Below, one piece after another: positions 61,636 through 64,000 of a stretch of DNA of 64,000 nucleotides. The notes under the pieces were generated by a model. The model had not been told where the DNA came from. It was given only the letters and a program-made list of their open reading frames with translations, and did not search any database. This DNA is from Elysia chlorotica (taxonomy: Eukaryota > Mollusca > Gastropoda > Plakobranchidae). Location: NCBI GenBank assembly GCA_003991915.1, contig RQTK01000536.1, positions 274,601 to 338,600 of the forward strand, written 5' to 3'. The translations under genes and the position numbers were made by a program. The number at the start of each line of letters is the position of its first letter. The first letter of the stretch is position 1.

Positions 61636-63511
61636 GTGCGTAACTCAGTTAAGTTCAGCTTTTCTGCCTGAAACCTTATAATGAAAGCAAAGCTTCACAA
61701 AAAGAATACACACACAGGCCGTTTAAACATTGATAAAGCAAACAATGCGAGATTGTTCGAGCAGTAACGGTTTCCATTGTGATCAGAAAAGATTTCAAGT
61801 GCAAACCTGTCGGAAGAGCAAGGGCCGACCGATTACAGTATCGTGTGACTTCCTGGTAAACAGGTTGCCTTAAACAAGGCTTGTATCTCCAGTTTCTCTA
61901 CAGCCTCTGGAGAGATTGTCCTCGCCGTATTTTAGTCAGTCAAGGACGTTCTCTCACTGATTTGCACAGTCATAATTATTGGCTTGATTTGCTCTCCATG
62001 TATCTTATTGCCCACCTCTCTCACTCTCTTAATATCACTCTTCGAGTCTCTCTTACTATCTCCTGATCAAAAAGCAACCCTCTCTTTTTCTCTTTTACCC
62101 CTATTCCTTTTCTTTCTTCATTAATCGTCAATCTCTTTCTCTATCATATCGTTATCTTTGCGTGAGATCAGCTGGCGTCTATCTCTTCTTTTCAATCTCC
62201 ATCAGGTTCAAACTCATACTAAAGATTTTAGTCCTTAGGGTATAAAATCATTCATTCAATAATTATAGGAGATAGATTTATATAAAATGTGCAGGTAATT
62301 TTGCTAGACTTTTATCAAATATAGCTTTTCTGGAACATTTACACAAATTGTTTTCACGGAGGGGAAAGCCTGGCCGTAAGGGAGAAGGATTAGGAAGGGA
62401 TGGACAGGCAGGATAGCCAGGATAGAAGTTTATCTCCACATGTGACAGAGGGACGTGTGGACAAATCTCCGGGTCAACACCAACAGCCAGGGGCTGAGGA
62501 ACCAGGCAGGCAGGTTAACCCCAGAGGGCCAGTGTTAGGGCACGCACCAGAGGGGGCTCAGGGGTCACTGTCATGGGCCTGGTGGTCAGATTCTGGCTTG
62601 TCCACTCTTATCCTCGCGTACTGTTCTAAGTTGGACTCTTGCTAAGTTGCTTCTTTCCATGTTGACCCCGCGAAACATAAGTTTGCTGCAAATGCACGGC
62701 AAAAGTTAGTTTTCCTGACTGAGCAAATAGATGTTTTTAGAGAAGTTCTTTGACAGGTATCGAAAACAGAGAGAGTGGGAGAGAGAGAGAGGGGTCAGAC
62801 ATTTGGAATTCTAGCTTGTCTTTTTATTTCTTTGATGATTTCAGGTGAAAAATTACTATTCATGGCAAAAAAAAAATGTTTGTAATTGCTGGAGAATATA
62901 ATACATTAACCAAGAACAGATAATGTCTGCGACAAAATTAGCAAGTCCGTGCTCTGGCATGGCGGATAAAAGATTCCAGGTTCAAACCCCATCGGTGCAT
63001 CCTTCACTGAGGTTAATTTTAACTTTCAAGTTTGGGAGTATTTTTATATGTGTCTCGGAATGAAAACTGTCTGTATCTGTTTGTGTGTTTGTGTGGGTGG
63101 AATATCGAGCGAGTTGTCTCGGAACTGATAGGACTCGAATTTGTCAACACATGTACAGTAACTGTGTAACATAAAAACGTTTTGGCAACATGGATAAAAT
63201 TATACGTTATTGTTAAGTTAACTGCACGTACCAGAAGAATATTGATAAAAGCTATAACTGAACATTACTACTGTATTTTGGGGGAAGTTCAAAACGCCTG
63301 AAATGCGACCACGGCATAATTATTGAAGTCTTACTACACCTAAACACGAAGTAGACGCTTTTTTTAAATTTTTGTCACTACTAATAAAGCTGTTTTCAAA
63401 CTGTCTGACCATAATTATCTCTGTATGTCTGCCTGTCTGTCTCTTGTCTCTCTCGCTCTTTCGCTCTCTCACTCTTTCTCTTGGCTATCTCCCTTTCTCT
63501 CTCTCTCCCTC

Positions 63512-63542
<31 letters not shown>

Positions 63543-64000
63543 TCTCTATCTCTCTGTGTTACTATATCTCTCTTTGACTCCTACACGTCAGCACCACTTT
63601 ACCTTATAATGGTGTTGATGGCATGGATATAGATAACTAAGATTTACGAAGAATGTGTCACAATGAACATATTGGTTTAATGTTTCCTTCAAGCCTTCGT
63701 ATCATTCTGGCCAGGTATCTGTATGTGAGAAGGCGACCATGTACGGTGGTATAAATAACGTATTGAAACAACCTGTGATTTCTACACGGTTTCGAAGCTT
63801 TCAGAAGGTCTAGATGAGAGAGGGAACAGCTTCGAGCTAAATCCCCTGCCTTTATGCAATAATCCCAGCGAAAACGACCGCCTGATCCCTGTCGAAGCCA
63901 ACACCTTCGGTCCCTACGGACTCTTTACGTTGTAACGAGTCGCGTAAATAACGCACTTCATACGGCGCGTAATCCCGCTGGAGGCGACATTAAATCACAT
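61636..64000. other. Downstream of the candidate plus-strand first exon; no further exon assigned
   Basis: A B-box-like GGTTCAAACCCC is at about 62983 and a CT tract at 63430-63560. The open frame at 62400-62645 is Gly/Pro/Gln-rich without a domain. Confidence 0.5.

Noticed and set aside
62400..62645. Gly/Pro/Gln-rich open frame as second exon of the 61.6 kb gene
   Set aside because: No clear acceptor in phase 0, no continuation of a signal peptide and no recognisable domain.

Overview
The window is eukaryotic, intron-rich genomic DNA, most likely from an invertebrate of the mollusc/gastropod type. That placement is an inference. It rests on a FREM1-like gene that aligns with vertebrate FREM1 exon by exon but with clear divergence, on very long GA, GACA and GATA microsatellites, and on degenerate non-LTR retrotransposons and tRNA-derived SINE-like repeats. 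No bacterial operon, CRISPR array or rRNA is present.

The only gene that can be read with confidence lies on the minus strand between about 45.3 kb and 23.4 kb. It is a FREM1-like (FRAS1-related extracellular matrix) gene. I could place 22 coding exons (6152 coding nt, about 2050 codons). Splice phases agree at every junction except one, where a small linker exon was not found. In transcription order the protein holds an N-terminal FRAS/FREM domain, 12 CSPG repeats, a Calx-beta domain, a linker with a very basic segment, and a C-terminal C-type lectin domain followed by a second basic tail. This is the FREM1 architecture. The first coding exon or exons (signal peptide and roughly 75 residues) were not found in the 18.7 kb upstream of 45.3 kb.

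Layout. 0-1.8 kb: no gene; a foldback repeat at 1.53 kb. 1.84-4.35 kb: tandem monomers, then a broken L1/Tx1-like LINE, then the 3' end of a different LINE. 4.35-22.9 kb: intergenic, with SINE-like copies, a second foldback copy, large CT, GATA and CCAA/CCAT arrays, and a possible inverted-repeat transposon at 13.65-14.47 kb. 22.9-45.3 kb: the FREM1-like gene, with introns full of microsatellites, a minisatellite, a mariner-like MITE, tandem duplications, SINE-like copies and a 31-base N gap. 45.3-64 kb: intergenic or upstream-intron sequence with simple repeats and several duplications. It also has one convincing plus-strand core promoter with a short first-exon candidate at 61.54-61.63 kb.

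Functionally, FREM1 proteins are secreted basement-membrane components that in vertebrates assemble with FRAS1 and FREM2. Nothing else in the window can be assigned a partner role. The most unusual features are the polybasic segments flanking the lectin domain, a GC-AG intron with an ATT array just inside its donor, and the repeated placement of simple repeats directly against splice sites.
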